Both the position numbers and the translations under genes were made by a program. The notes under the pieces were generated by a model, which had not been told where the DNA came from, ran no database searches, and was given only the letters and a program-made list of their open reading frames with translations. Below, one piece after another: positions 8,364 through 18,113 of a stretch of 38,584 nt of DNA (the first letter of the stretch is position 1; the number at the start of each line of letters is the position of its first letter). This DNA comes from an uncultured Bacteroidales bacterium (lineage in GTDB: Bacteria > Bacteroidota > Bacteroidia > Bacteroidales > Muribaculaceae), in assembly GCA_947176235.1 (NCBI GenBank), contig CAMWPM010000019.1:1-38584 (forward strand), read 5' to 3'.

Positions 8364-10871
8364 ATGAACGCAATCTCACGCATTCTTGCCGCCGTCCTGT
8401 CGGCGGTAGCAGTCATCCCGGTTTTCGCCGCCCCCGACAATATCATCACCCGTGCCGTCGAGCTCGTCGACTTCTTCACTTACGGCAACTACGACGGTTC
8501 GTTCGGACTGCGGTTTGCCTGGCGCAATGCCGACGGCAAGTGGGTTGAGACGGGCAACGGCTTCGAGGTGCTCCGCAGCGACTTTGGCTCCTGGGGCGCT
8601 GACAAGAAGCTGTTCCACCCCGTCCTTGCCACCGATTCAGCTTATTCCCGCTGGCACGTCATGTTCAATCCCGACAAGGAGGGCACGGTAGTGGCAACCG
8701 CCACGTCCTCCGACATCATCAACTGGACTCCGCAGAACTACACCCGATCATCCTCCGCACCCGCACTCCCCGTGGGCATGATGGCGGGAGTGCCCGATAC
8801 GGTGATGATCAACGGCACGCTTCGCGCCGGCACCCGTCTGCGCGTCCCCGCCGAGATCGTCCGGCGCATTGAGGCGCGTGCGGGGCAATCCGCCGCCGAC
8901 TATGCCCGTGAGTCGGTCCGCCTCGCCGACGACACCGCCCGCTTTGCCGGTCTGGAGCCGTTCCGCATCGACGTCACGCTCCACCCCGACAGCATCAAGG
9001 AAATCTCCCCCCTCCTCATCGGCATCTTCTTCGAGGATATCAACTATGCAGCCGACGGCGGACTCTACGCCGAGCTGATCCAGAACCGCGACTTCGAATT
9101 CTCCCCCTCCGACCGTGGCGGACGCCGCAGCTGGCACGCTCTCCGCGCCTGGACCATCGATGCCCCCGCCGGCTCCTCTGTCAGTCTCCCTGATGTCGAT
9201 CCCGTTCACCCCAACAACCCCCACTATCTCCGCGTCAGCGATCCCTCAGGGATCACCCGCATCGCAAATTCCGGATGGGACGGTATAGCAGTGAAGAAAG
9301 GGGAGAAGTACGATTTTTCGCTCATGGCTCGCCCCCGCGCCTCCTCATCACTGCGTGTGGCGCTCGTAGCCCCCGACGGTACCGAGCTTGACAACGTCGA
9401 CGTAAGTCTGAAGTCCGACGGCGACCCTTCCTGGTCGACGTTCCGCGCCACTCTCGAGCCTCGCGCCACTGCCGATTCCGCCTCGCTCGTCATCACTCCG
9501 GGCGCCGGCACCGACACCGACCTCGACATGATTTCCCTCTTCCCCCGCGCCACTTTCCGCGGGCGCCCCGGCGGACTGCGTGCCGACATTGCCCAGGCGC
9601 TTGCCGACCTTCATCCCCGCTTCGTCCGCTTCCCGGGCGGATGCGTGGCTCATGGCGACGGCGTCGACAATATCTATGACTGGAAAGGCTCCATCGGTCC
9701 GCTCCACGAGCGACGCCCGCTGCGCAACCTCTGGGGCTACCATCAGTCGCGCGGTCTGGGCTATCATGAGTATTTCCAGTTCTGCGAGGACATAGGCGCC
9801 GAGCCGCTCCCTGTGGTGGCGGCCGGTGTTCCTTGTCAGAATTCCTCCACCCCCTCCGCTCATTCCCACGACCTTCTTTCCTCCCGCGGTCAGCAGGAAG
9901 GAATCCCGATGGATCGTATGCCCGGATATATCGCCGACGTCCTTGATCTTATCCGCTATGCCAATGACCCCGCCGACACTTACTGGGGCGCGCGTCGCGC
10001 GGAGGCTGGTCATCCCGAACCGTTCAATCTCAAGTACCTCGGTGTGGGGAATGAGGATCTTATCACCGACGCCTTCAAGGAGCGGTTCATGATGATCTAC
10101 AAGGCTGTGGCTGATTCGTTCCCCGACGTGACGGTGATCGGCACCGTGGGTCCCTTCCATTCCGGATCCGACTACACCGAAGGTTGGCGCCTGGCGCGGG
10201 AGGAAAAAATCCCGATGGTCGACGAACATTATTATGTGTCGCCGGGCTGGCTCATCTCCCACAACGATTTCTACGATGCTTATCCGCGCGGGGAGGGAGC
10301 GACGCGGGTCTACCTCGGCGAGTATGCCTCGCACAATCCCGAGCGCACCAACACCGTGGAGACCGCACTTTCATGTGCCATCTACCTCACAGGCGTCGAG
10401 CGCAACGGCGATGTCGTGTCCATGACCTCCTACGCTCCGCTCCTCTCCAAGAAAGGCAGGACTCAGTGGCGTCCCGACCTGATCTATTTCGACAACACGT
10501 CGGTCAACCTTTCGACAGATTATTACGTTCAGCAGATGTACGGAGCCAATTCCGGCGACGCCTACGTCCCCGCCACGGTCTCGCTCCCCGATGATCCCGC
10601 GCTGACCGACCGTATAGGTGTCTCCACGGTAATCGATCACGCTTCCGGCGCGCTCATCATCAAGCTCGCCAATCTGCTCCCTGTCGAGGTGGAGGCAGCT
10701 ATCGACAACACCGGACTCCCTGTCGGAGCCTCCGTGGCTGAGCGAACGCTCTTCACCGGCGCTCCATCCGACACCGACGCCTCAGTCACCGTAGCCACCA
10801 TCCCCATGGAAGGCTTCTACACCATGCCGCCCTATTCGTTCACCGTACTGCGCATCCCTTTGACCCGTTAA
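8364..10871 (+). CDS. GH51 alpha-L-arabinofuranosidase with extra N-terminal domain
   Basis: 835 residues with a signal peptide ending near residue 22 (VFAA). Residues about 25-200 form an extra region; part of it (FAWRNADGKW, SSDIINWTPQNY) recalls a blade of a GH43/GH32 beta-propeller. The GH51 part begins near 200 with GIFFEDINYAADGGLYAEL. It has a carbohydrate-binding-like insert at about 250-395, then VRFPGGC (421-427), the acid/base glutamate in GVGNED (Glu564) and the probable nucleophile in GEYA (Glu653). A beta-sandwich tail closes the protein. It should release terminal arabinofuranose from plant polysaccharides in the periplasm or at the surface. It overlaps functionally with the two GH51 genes at the right end and is closest by motif to the 677-aa one. 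Confidence 0.93.
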   Translation: MNAISRILAAVLSAVAVIPVFAAPDNIITRAVELVDFFTYGNYDGSFGLRFAWRNADGKWVETGNGFEVLRSDFGSWGADKKLFHPVLATDSAYSRWHVMFNPDKEGTVVATATSSDIINWTPQNYTRSSSAPALPVGMMAGVPDTVMINGTLRAGTRLRVPAEIVRRIEARAGQSAADYARESVRLADDTARFAGLEPFRIDVTLHPDSIKEISPLLIGIFFEDINYAADGGLYAELIQNRDFEFSPSDRGGRRSWHALRAWTIDAPAGSSVSLPDVDPVHPNNPHYLRVSDPSGITRIANSGWDGIAVKKGEKYDFSLMARPRASSSLRVALVAPDGTELDNVDVSLKSDGDPSWSTFRATLEPRATADSASLVITPGAGTDTDLDMISLFPRATFRGRPGGLRADIAQALADLHPRFVRFPGGCVAHGDGVDNIYDWKGSIGPLHERRPLRNLWGYHQSRGLGYHEYFQFCEDIGAEPLPVVAAGVPCQNSSTPSAHSHDLLSSRGQQEGIPMDRMPGYIADVLDLIRYANDPADTYWGARRAEAGHPEPFNLKYLGVGNEDLITDAFKERFMMIYKAVADSFPDVTVIGTVGPFHSGSDYTEGWRLAREEKIPMVDEHYYVSPGWLISHNDFYDAYPRGEGATRVYLGEYASHNPERTNTVETALSCAIYLTGVERNGDVVSMTSYAPLLSKKGRTQWRPDLIYFDNTSVNLSTDYYVQQMYGANSGDAYVPATVSLPDDPALTDRIGVSTVIDHASGALIIKLANLLPVEVEAAIDNTGLPVGASVAERTLFTGAPSDTDASVTVATIPMEGFYTMPPYSFTVLRIPLTR

Positions 10872-10875
10872 GACC

Positions 10876-12552
10876 ATGCCATCGCGACCTATCGAAATCT
10901 ATTGCATCAACACCGGCTCCTACATCCCGGTGGAAGGGGGCGACACTCTTGCCGACCTCTACGCCCGAATAGCCGACAAAATCCCGTTCCGACCGATCTG
11001 CGCCCGCGTCAACAACAAGACGGAGCATCTCGGATTCCCCGTCTACGCCCCGAAGCAGGTCGAGTTTCTATCGATCCATTCCGGTTCGGGCCACCGCGCC
11101 TACATCCGCTCGCTTTGCATGATGCTCTACAAGGCGGTGACGGAGTGCTATCCCGGAGCCAAACTGAGCATGGAGCATTCCATATCCCGCGGCTACTATT
11201 GCCGCGTCTACGGCGCAGATGCTCCTGTCGACGACACGATGCTTGCCCGTCTCACCCGTGCGATGCGCGAGCTTGTGCAACGCGACCTGCCGTTTGAACG
11301 CCACGAGCGCATGACGGCTCACGTCCGCGAGCTTTTCGCTTCCGAAGGACTCTCCGACAAGGTGAAGCTTCTCGATTCGGTCCATAGCCTTTATACTACT
11401 TATTATACGCTCGACGGAATCGCCGACAGCTATTACGGCTGTCTGGCGCCATCCACCTCCCATCTTCAGGTGTTCGATCTTCGCCTTTACAAGGAGGGAT
11501 TTCTGCTGCTCGGCTTCGATCCGCAGAATGAGGCTGTGGCTCAGACTCCCTCGGTGCAGGAGAAGATGTATCGCGCCTTCACCGATCATCTCCGCTTCAA
11601 CGCGATTATCGGGGTCAAGAACGTGGGCGAACTCAACGAGACCGTGCGCACCAACCGCACCGCCGATCTCATCAACGTGGCTGAGGCTCTCCATGACAAG
11701 CAGATTGCCGCCATTGCCGACGAGATCACCCGCCGCTATCACGAGGGCGGGGCGCGCGTGGTTCTTATCGCTGGTCCCTCTTCTTCGGGTAAGACCACTA
11801 CCACCAAGCGCCTTGCCGTCTATCTCATGACCAATCTCCTCCGTCCGCGCATGATTTCGCTTGACGATTATTTCGTCAACCGCGACGTCACCCCCCGCGA
11901 CGAGCATGGCGATTATGATTACGAGTCGCTCTACGCGCTCGATCTGGCGCAGTTCAATTCCGACCTCAACACGCTTATAGCCGGCGGCGAGGTGGAGCTT
12001 CCCTCCTACAATTTCGAGTTGGGTTGCCGGCAATACAAAGGGCGCCGCATCCGCCTCGACGAAGGCTCAATCCTGCTCATCGAGGGAATCCACGGACTCA
12101 ATCCCGAGCTTACGGCGGCGATCGACGAGAAAATGAAATACCGCGTCTACGTCTCCGCCCTCACCACCCTCTCCATCGACGATCACAACTGGGTTCCCAC
12201 CACCGACAACCGTCTGCTCCGACGCATCATCCGCGACCATAAGTACCGCGGCACCTCGGCGGTCGAGACCATACGCCGCTGGCCCTCGGTGCGCCGGGGT
12301 GAGGAGAAGTGGATTTTCCCCTTCCAGGAGAATGCGGATTCGATGTTCAACTCCTCGCTCATCTTCGAGCTTGGAGTGATGAAGGCTTATGGCGAGGCAA
12401 TCCTGAAGGATGTGCCGTCCGACTGCCCTGAATATGGCGAAGCCTACCGCCTGCGCCGCTTCCTGAGCTACTTTCAGGAGATAGGAGAGCGTCACGTTCC
12501 CCCCACGTCGCTCCTTCGCGAGTTCCTTGGCGGCTCGTCGTTCCACTATTAG
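10876..12552 (+). CDS. TGS-domain nucleoside (uridine) kinase-like protein
   Basis: 558 residues starting 4 nt after the GH51 stop. The N-terminus (about 1-65) resembles the TGS domain of threonyl-tRNA synthetase. Residues about 70-280 resemble the tRNA synthetase editing-type region (HSISRGYYCRVYG). The C-terminal half is a phosphoribulokinase/uridine kinase P-loop domain with GPSSSGKTT at 300-308, ISLDDYF and IEGIHGLNPE. Annotated relatives are called nucleoside or uridine kinases; the true substrate is not known to me. Its tight coupling to a CAZyme gene is unusual. A strong terminator follows at 12619-12661. Confidence 0.88.
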   Translation: MPSRPIEIYCINTGSYIPVEGGDTLADLYARIADKIPFRPICARVNNKTEHLGFPVYAPKQVEFLSIHSGSGHRAYIRSLCMMLYKAVTECYPGAKLSMEHSISRGYYCRVYGADAPVDDTMLARLTRAMRELVQRDLPFERHERMTAHVRELFASEGLSDKVKLLDSVHSLYTTYYTLDGIADSYYGCLAPSTSHLQVFDLRLYKEGFLLLGFDPQNEAVAQTPSVQEKMYRAFTDHLRFNAIIGVKNVGELNETVRTNRTADLINVAEALHDKQIAAIADEITRRYHEGGARVVLIAGPSSSGKTTTTKRLAVYLMTNLLRPRMISLDDYFVNRDVTPRDEHGDYDYESLYALDLAQFNSDLNTLIAGGEVELPSYNFELGCRQYKGRRIRLDEGSILLIEGIHGLNPELTAAIDEKMKYRVYVSALTTLSIDDHNWVPTTDNRLLRRIIRDHKYRGTSAVETIRRWPSVRRGEEKWIFPFQENADSMFNSSLIFELGVMKAYGEAILKDVPSDCPEYGEAYRLRRFLSYFQEIGERHVPPTSLLREFLGGSSFHY

Positions 12553-12618
12553 GAAAAGGCTGTTTTGGTTGCAATCCGATGCGATTTTCGGTCGGGTTTG
12601 TGCAGAATGTAAAGAAAT

Positions 12619-12661
12619 GAAGCTCCGTGCTGACAATTTGTCGGTGCGGAGCTTCTTTTTT
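12619..12661 (+). terminator. intrinsic terminator after the kinase gene
   Basis: Stem GAAGCTCCG (12619-12627) with CGGAGCTTC (12647-12655). An inner CTGAC/GTCGG helix extends the stem, and six T (12656-12661) follow. Confidence 0.85.
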
Positions 12662-12762
12662 CGATATTGGTGTAGAAATCACACTCTTTTTGCGTATGGT
12701 TAAAACTTGTTAACGAATGAAATTTAAATTGTAAAATTCCGCAAAGATGTCGTATTAATAGT

Positions 12763-12770
12763 TAAATTTG
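12763..12770 (+). promoter_or_regulatory. candidate -7 box for susC
   Basis: TAAATTTG matches TAnnTTTG, but no -33 TTTG lies at the expected distance. This suggests either an activator-dependent promoter or a chance match in an AT-rich stretch. It would give a leader of about 73 nt. The region 12553-12849 holds only this and the terminator. Confidence 0.4.
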
Positions 12771-12849
12771 TAAACTCCAATCTTAAAAAGTTTAGAGCAA
12801 ATTAACACTTATTCATACCTTCACCAACTAACACCAACTTACATTTCTT

Positions 12850-15800
12850 ATGAGAAAGCATCTGTTAGTGACCATGCTGCTCTGCGCCGGCTATTCGCTG
12901 AGCGCAGCCCCCGCCTCCACAGCCGAGGCCCAGCAGGTCAATCAAACTGCCGGTACAATCACCGGAACAGTAGTAGATGAAGATGGCGAGCCTATCGTAG
13001 GCGCCAGTGTTGTTGCCGTGGGCAAGGGCGCAGCGGGAGCTGCCACCGACCTCGATGGCCGCTTCACTCTCCGCGTCGAGCCGGGTGCAACCATCCGAAT
13101 CAGCTACGTGGGCTGCAAGACTCTCGAGGTCAAGGCCCGCAACAACATGATCGTGACCCTTCAGCGCTCCGAGGAGCTCCTCGATGAAGTGGTTGTCGTA
13201 GGTTACGGCACTCAGAAGAAAGTCAACCTCACCGGCGCCGTTTCCACCGTCGACGTAGCCAAGACGATGGAAGGCCGCCCCTATCAGGACGTCTCCAAGG
13301 CTCTCCAGGGCGCTGTCCCCGGTCTCACCATCACACTCGCTTCCGGTGAGCTCAGCGAGGCTGCCAACATGAATATCCGCGGTATGGGTACCCTCTCCAC
13401 CGGTAACGGCGGTAAGCCCCTCATCGTGGTTGACGGTATCGAGATGGACGACATCTCCTACCTCAATCCCCAGGACATCGCTACAGTGTCAGTGCTCAAG
13501 GATGCCGCTTCATCCTCTATCTATGGTACCCGCGCTGCCTTCGGTGTGATCCTCATCACCACCAAGGGCACCCAGAAGGTTGAACGTGTCACTGTGAAGT
13601 ACACCGACAACTTCGGTTGGGACGCCGCTACCTATATGCCCGAGTATCCTTCCGTCCCCGATCAGCTCCGTGCCGGTATCGCCGGTATCAAGCGTGCAAC
13701 CGGTGGACGTGCCGAGGGCTTCGGTCTTTACTATGACGAGCTCCTCCCCCTCGCCGAGCTTTGGGAGCAGCAGCATGGCGGTCCTTCCGGCTATCGCGAG
13801 ATGCAGCCTTGGACTTCCGATTCCAACGTCGGTGACTATAAGATCGTCGGTGACAATTCCGCTCTCTATTATGCCAACTGGGACGTGGCTAAGATCTGGT
13901 TTAACAACGCAGCACCCTCGCAGAGCCACAACCTCACCGTCAACGGCACTTCCGGCAAGACCAACTATTACATGACGTTCGGCTACGACGGTAAGGAAGG
14001 TCTGATCAAGATCAATCCCGATAAGATGCATAAGTACAATGCTTCGCTCAATGTTACAACCCAGATCAAGCCCTGGCTGCAGGTTGGCGCACGCATGAAC
14101 TTCACCCGTCGCGTATTCTCCCGTCCCAACACCTACTGGACCAACGCGCTCAACACCGTATGGCGCTGGGGTTCATGGTTCGGTCCCTGGGGTAACATCG
14201 ATGGCGAGGACTTCCGTTACATCGCTGACCGCAAGGATGCCCGCACCCGTCGCACCACCACCGACTTCCTGCGCATGACCGCCTTCTTCAAGGCTGACAT
14301 CACAAAGGATCTTACCCTTAACGGTGACTTCACTTACTGGACCCGTACTCTTAACGAGAAGGGCGGTGACGGATACGTTTATGGTATCGATAACTGGAGT
14401 AAGGCTTATAAACCCTCATATATTATCAGCCCGGCTAACTCCTATACTGATCGCACAAACAGCAAGTATAACACCTACAACTTCAACATCTATGCCAACT
14501 ATGCCAAGTCATGGGGTCTCCACAACTTCGGTGCTATGGTCGGCGTAAACGCTCAGGGCGAAAAGTATGAGATGGCTTACACAAAGCGCACTCAGCTTTA
14601 CGATCTTTCTCGTCCGGAACTTAACCTTGCCACCGGTCCTGTCACCACCAACGCCTCTGCTTACCACAAGGCATACGCAGGTTACTTCGCTCGTCTGAAC
14701 TATAACTACAACGATATCTACCTCCTCGAGCTTAACGGTCGTTACGACGGTTCCTCTTCTTTCCCCAGCGGAAGCAAGTGGGCTTTCTTCCCCTCCGTAT
14801 CTGCCGGCTACCGTCTGTCGCAGGAAGCTTACTGGGATGGTCTTCGTGACGTTGCCAACAACGTGAAGATCCGCGCCAGCTACGGTGAGATCGGTAACGA
14901 GGATATCGCTAACTACAGCTATCTTTCGACCGTTGCTGCGTTCACTGCTGGTCAGAGCTATTGGGTAGACGGTCAGGGCGGTAGCAAAATTCCTATGCTC
15001 GGTATTCCTAACCTTGTCGCTAATAAACTTTCTTGGGAACGCATCCGCACCACTGACGTCGGTGTCGACCTCGGTTTCCTCGACAACTCTATCAACGTGA
15101 CATTCGACTGGTATCAGCGTGAGAACGCCAACATGCTTGCCCCCGCAGCTACTCTTCCCGCAGCTGTCGGTCTTGCTTCTTCTCCTGTTGAAAATGCCGG
15201 TTCGCTCCGCACCCGCGGTTGGGAACTCTCTATCGGCTGGAACCACAACTTCGGTGACTTCAACGTTTATGCCAACGCTTCTGTAGCTGACGCATTCACC
15301 GTTATCACCAAGTGGAACAACGACAATATGCTCATCAACCAGAACTACTCCGGCAAGCACTACGGTGACATCTGGGGCTTCGAGACCGAGCGTTACTTCA
15401 CTGAGGCCGACTTCTCTGGTAAGGATGCTAAGGGCAACTGGATTTATAAAGATGGTGTAGCTGATCAGAAGGGTCTTCAGCTCGGAACGTTCGTTTATGG
15501 CCCCGGCGATATCAAGTACAAGGATATCGACGGTAATGGTGAAATTAACGGAGGTAAAGGCACTGCCGATGATCATGGTGACCTCAAGGTTATCGGTAAC
15601 GCTCTTCCCCGCTACGAGTACTCGTTCCGCGTAGGCGGCAGCTGGAAGGGTATCGACCTCGACATCTTCTTCCAGGGCGTAGGCAAGCGTGACGCTTGGA
15701 CCATCTCTCCCTTCAACTTCCCCCTCATGCGTCAGGCTGACCTTACCCTCTACAAGAATCAGACCAGCTACAACGTTTATGATCCCGAAAACGGTATCGT

Positions 15801-16200
15801 AAACATTAGCGAGAGCAACAAATATCCGACTCTTTACGCAGGAAACGAAGGTCAGGGTACTATCGCTCAGATTGCTGCCGGTCGCAACAACTACTATCCC
15901 CAGACCAAGTATCTCATCGACATGAGCTACCTCCGCGTGAAGAACATCACTCTCGGCTATACCCTGCCGAAGGATATCACCCGCAAGGCTTATATCGAGA
16001 ATGCCCGCATCTACTTCTCTTGCACCAACCCCTGGCTCCTCCACAAGGGTAACGACCTTCCCCTTGACCCCGAGGTGAACGCCGGCATGGGCTATACTTC
16101 GTCTACAGGTCAGATCCCGTCGGGCAACGCCTCTCTCTACTGGGGCCGTACAATCCCGATGACCCGCACTATCTCGTTCGGTCTCCAAGTTACGTTCTAA
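12850..16200 (+). CDS. SusC/RagA-type TonB-linked outer membrane transporter
   Basis: 1116 residues. It has a signal peptide ending near AAPAS (about 20), then a carboxypeptidase-regulatory-like domain at about 35-105 (GTITGTVVDEDGEPIVGASV). A TonB-interacting stretch DEVVVVGYGTQKK (112-124) precedes the plug domain with the SusC signature DAASSSIYGTRAAFGVILIT. A 22-strand-type barrel follows and ends in the terminal aromatic pattern LQVTF. It forms a channel in the outer membrane that imports oligosaccharides together with its SusD lid, encoded 6 nt downstream. The substrate cannot be read from the sequence; adjacent esterase/GH51 genes hint at arabinose-containing glycans. No dedicated sigma/anti-sigma or hybrid two-component gene lies beside it. 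Confidence 0.96.
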   Translation: MRKHLLVTMLLCAGYSLSAAPASTAEAQQVNQTAGTITGTVVDEDGEPIVGASVVAVGKGAAGAATDLDGRFTLRVEPGATIRISYVGCKTLEVKARNNMIVTLQRSEELLDEVVVVGYGTQKKVNLTGAVSTVDVAKTMEGRPYQDVSKALQGAVPGLTITLASGELSEAANMNIRGMGTLSTGNGGKPLIVVDGIEMDDISYLNPQDIATVSVLKDAASSSIYGTRAAFGVILITTKGTQKVERVTVKYTDNFGWDAATYMPEYPSVPDQLRAGIAGIKRATGGRAEGFGLYYDELLPLAELWEQQHGGPSGYREMQPWTSDSNVGDYKIVGDNSALYYANWDVAKIWFNNAAPSQSHNLTVNGTSGKTNYYMTFGYDGKEGLIKINPDKMHKYNASLNVTTQIKPWLQVGARMNFTRRVFSRPNTYWTNALNTVWRWGSWFGPWGNIDGEDFRYIADRKDARTRRTTTDFLRMTAFFKADITKDLTLNGDFTYWTRTLNEKGGDGYVYGIDNWSKAYKPSYIISPANSYTDRTNSKYNTYNFNIYANYAKSWGLHNFGAMVGVNAQGEKYEMAYTKRTQLYDLSRPELNLATGPVTTNASAYHKAYAGYFARLNYNYNDIYLLELNGRYDGSSSFPSGSKWAFFPSVSAGYRLSQEAYWDGLRDVANNVKIRASYGEIGNEDIANYSYLSTVAAFTAGQSYWVDGQGGSKIPMLGIPNLVANKLSWERIRTTDVGVDLGFLDNSINVTFDWYQRENANMLAPAATLPAAVGLASSPVENAGSLRTRGWELSIGWNHNFGDFNVYANASVADAFTVITKWNNDNMLINQNYSGKHYGDIWGFETERYFTEADFSGKDAKGNWIYKDGVADQKGLQLGTFVYGPGDIKYKDIDGNGEINGGKGTADDHGDLKVIGNALPRYEYSFRVGGSWKGIDLDIFFQGVGKRDAWTISPFNFPLMRQADLTLYKNQTSYNVYDPENGIVNISESNKYPTLYAGNEGQGTIAQIAAGRNNYYPQTKYLIDMSYLRVKNITLGYTLPKDITRKAYIENARIYFSCTNPWLLHKGNDLPLDPEVNAGMGYTSSTGQIPSGNASLYWGRTIPMTRTISFGLQVTF

Positions 16201-16206
16201 CCCAAC

Positions 16207-17943
16207 ATGAAATCTAAAACAATGAACAAGTTCTATATCATCGGTGCCGTCGCCCTCACTATGGGCCTCGCATCATGCGACGACATGCTTGACAAAGAGC
16301 CCCTGGATGTGATTCCTAACACACCGGCGCTGTGGTCAAATGACCAGACTGTGGAGTCAGAGTGTAATCGCCTTTACAACAATTTCCTCGGCTATGGTAA
16401 CGGTCAGACTCTGGGTTCGTTCTATTTCAATGCTCTGAATGACGACCAGGCTGATCCCTCGTTTGCAAACTGGGCGAATACCAATGTCCCCGGATCAAGC
16501 ACCAACTGGAATTCTCCCTATCAGGAGATTCGCGGGTGCAACTACATTATCACGAATGTACGTGAGTATAAACCCGCATCTGCCGCTAAATGGGAAGGTA
16601 TTGCTCGCCTTAACCGCGCTTATCAATACTACCTCCTTGTTCGTTGCTATGGCGACGTTCAGTGGATGGATCGTCCTCTCGGTCTGAATGACACTGAGGA
16701 AATCTACGGCAAACGTGATCCGCGTGACGAGGTGATGGATAAGGTCCTCGAAGATCTCAACTTCGCTGTAAGCAATATCGGTGCCCGCTCAAGCCGCTCT
16801 GCATGGAGCAATGATATGGCTCAGGCTATGAAGGCTGAAATCTGCCTTTACGAGGGTACCTACGCAAAGTATCGCACCACTGCTGAAAATGGACAGGCTC
16901 CCGACGCTGCACGTGCAAACAAGTATCTCAACGAGGCTGCCAACGCTGCCAAGGCTGTAATGGATGCAGGTTATACTTTGACGTCTGACTATCAGGAAGT
17001 ATATAACACTATCGGTCTCGCTGACTGTCCTGAGGTGATTTTCTTCAAGCCTTACAGCCAGCCCTCAGCTTCTTTCGGTCACGGTACCATCGCCTACACC
17101 AACTCAACTACCACGATGAAGGGTCTGACGAAGGATGCTTTCAACAACTTCCTCTTCCTCGATGGTAAGCCTCTTGCCACCACCTCGATGGATACAAGTG
17201 ATAAGGGTGTATGGGATCCCGACACAAAGACCATGAACATTGAGAATCTGCTTGCTGTTCGTGACCAGCGTCTGAAAGTCCTGATCGATCCCCAGCTTGG
17301 TTTCGGTAACAATCCTTACCTCCGTTATGCCGGTTGTCCTGAGCTGACTTCAGCAACTGCTTATACCGTGCGTAAGTTCTATACTGACAAGCTTAGCGAC
17401 TACTTCCTGAAGACAATCGGTCAGAACACTACTTCTGCTCCTATCTTCTGGCTTGCTAAGGTGATGCTCGAATATGCTGAGGCTAAGGCTGAACTCGGCA
17501 CTCTCACTCAGGCTGATCTCGACGCTACAATCAACAAGCTGCAGGCTCGTGCAGGTCTTCCTGCTATGACTATTTCTCCTGCTGCCGACCCCGCTAACAA
17601 TATGGGCGTTTCTCCGCTCCTTTGGGAGATCCGTCGCGTACGTCGTTGCGAGCTTATGTTTAATGGTGGTCGTTATTGGGACCTCATCCGCTGGCATCAG
17701 CTTGAGCTCCTTGACAGTGAAAAGCATCCCGACATCCTTCTGGGCGCTAACCTGAGCGATGTTGACGAAGAATTCTTCTGGGACAAGAAGCATGAGAAAC
17801 TGGTGGTTACTGTAGTTGATGGTTATATCCGTCCGACAGCTGACAAGAACCGCTATTACGAGCCTCGTCAGTATCTCTATCCCATTCCTTCCGGTCAGAT
17901 TGGTCTCAACAACAACCTTGAGCAGAATCCTCTCTGGAAATAA
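16207..17943 (+). CDS. SusD/RagB-type surface glycan-binding lipoprotein
   Basis: 578 residues. The lipoprotein signal ends in GLASC with Cys24, followed by acidic DDMLD, typical of Bacteroidetes surface lipoproteins. An in-frame ATG at 16222 would give a shorter signal of 19 residues and is an equally good start. The body has SusD/RagB features: an N-terminal EIRGCNYIITNV stretch, RAYQYYLLVRCYGDVQW (helical TPR region), and a C-terminal RRVRRCELMFNGGRYWDLIRW motif ending with a YLYPIPSGQI tail. It closes over the SusC pore and binds the glycan. The pair is one transcription unit, ending at the terminator at 17985-18017. Confidence 0.96.
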   Translation: MKSKTMNKFYIIGAVALTMGLASCDDMLDKEPLDVIPNTPALWSNDQTVESECNRLYNNFLGYGNGQTLGSFYFNALNDDQADPSFANWANTNVPGSSTNWNSPYQEIRGCNYIITNVREYKPASAAKWEGIARLNRAYQYYLLVRCYGDVQWMDRPLGLNDTEEIYGKRDPRDEVMDKVLEDLNFAVSNIGARSSRSAWSNDMAQAMKAEICLYEGTYAKYRTTAENGQAPDAARANKYLNEAANAAKAVMDAGYTLTSDYQEVYNTIGLADCPEVIFFKPYSQPSASFGHGTIAYTNSTTTMKGLTKDAFNNFLFLDGKPLATTSMDTSDKGVWDPDTKTMNIENLLAVRDQRLKVLIDPQLGFGNNPYLRYAGCPELTSATAYTVRKFYTDKLSDYFLKTIGQNTTSAPIFWLAKVMLEYAEAKAELGTLTQADLDATINKLQARAGLPAMTISPAADPANNMGVSPLLWEIRRVRRCELMFNGGRYWDLIRWHQLELLDSEKHPDILLGANLSDVDEEFFWDKKHEKLVVTVVDGYIRPTADKNRYYEPRQYLYPIPSGQIGLNNNLEQNPLWK

Positions 17944-17984
17944 TCTGAAACCGACATTCCGCTAACCATGCGGAATATCCCCCC

Positions 17985-18017
17985 GGGGCTGCGGCATCCA
18001 CCGCAGCCCCTTTTTTT
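17985..18017 (+). terminator. strong intrinsic terminator after susD
   Basis: A perfect 10-bp stem GGGGCTGCGG (17985-17994) / CCGCAGCCCC (18001-18010), a 6-nt loop and seven T (18011-18017). A second perfect hairpin, ATTCCGC/GCGGAAT (17956-17976), sits just upstream, without a T-run. Confidence 0.93.
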
Positions 18018-18077
18018 GTATGATCTCTCCTGATGTTCGTGTGTCAGTAGCTTACTTATGTTGATTATCTGCCATTT

Positions 18078-18109
18078 ATTGCGTTAATATCAAAAAAATG
18101 CTAATTTTG
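18078..18109 (+). promoter_or_regulatory. promoter of the RhuM-like gene, apparently leaderless
   Basis: -7 TAATTTTG (18102-18109) is an exact match. A one-mismatch -33 box ATTG (18078-18081) lies 20 nt upstream. Using the SRP RNA promoter as a ruler, the start falls at about 18114-18115, on the gene's ATG. Confidence 0.6.
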
Positions 18110-18113
18110 CAAT

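Noticed and set aside
14509-16188. A 559-codon open frame antisense to susC
   Set aside because: It lies wholly inside a clear SusC gene, has no recognisable domain, and is explained by the codon bias of the sense strand.
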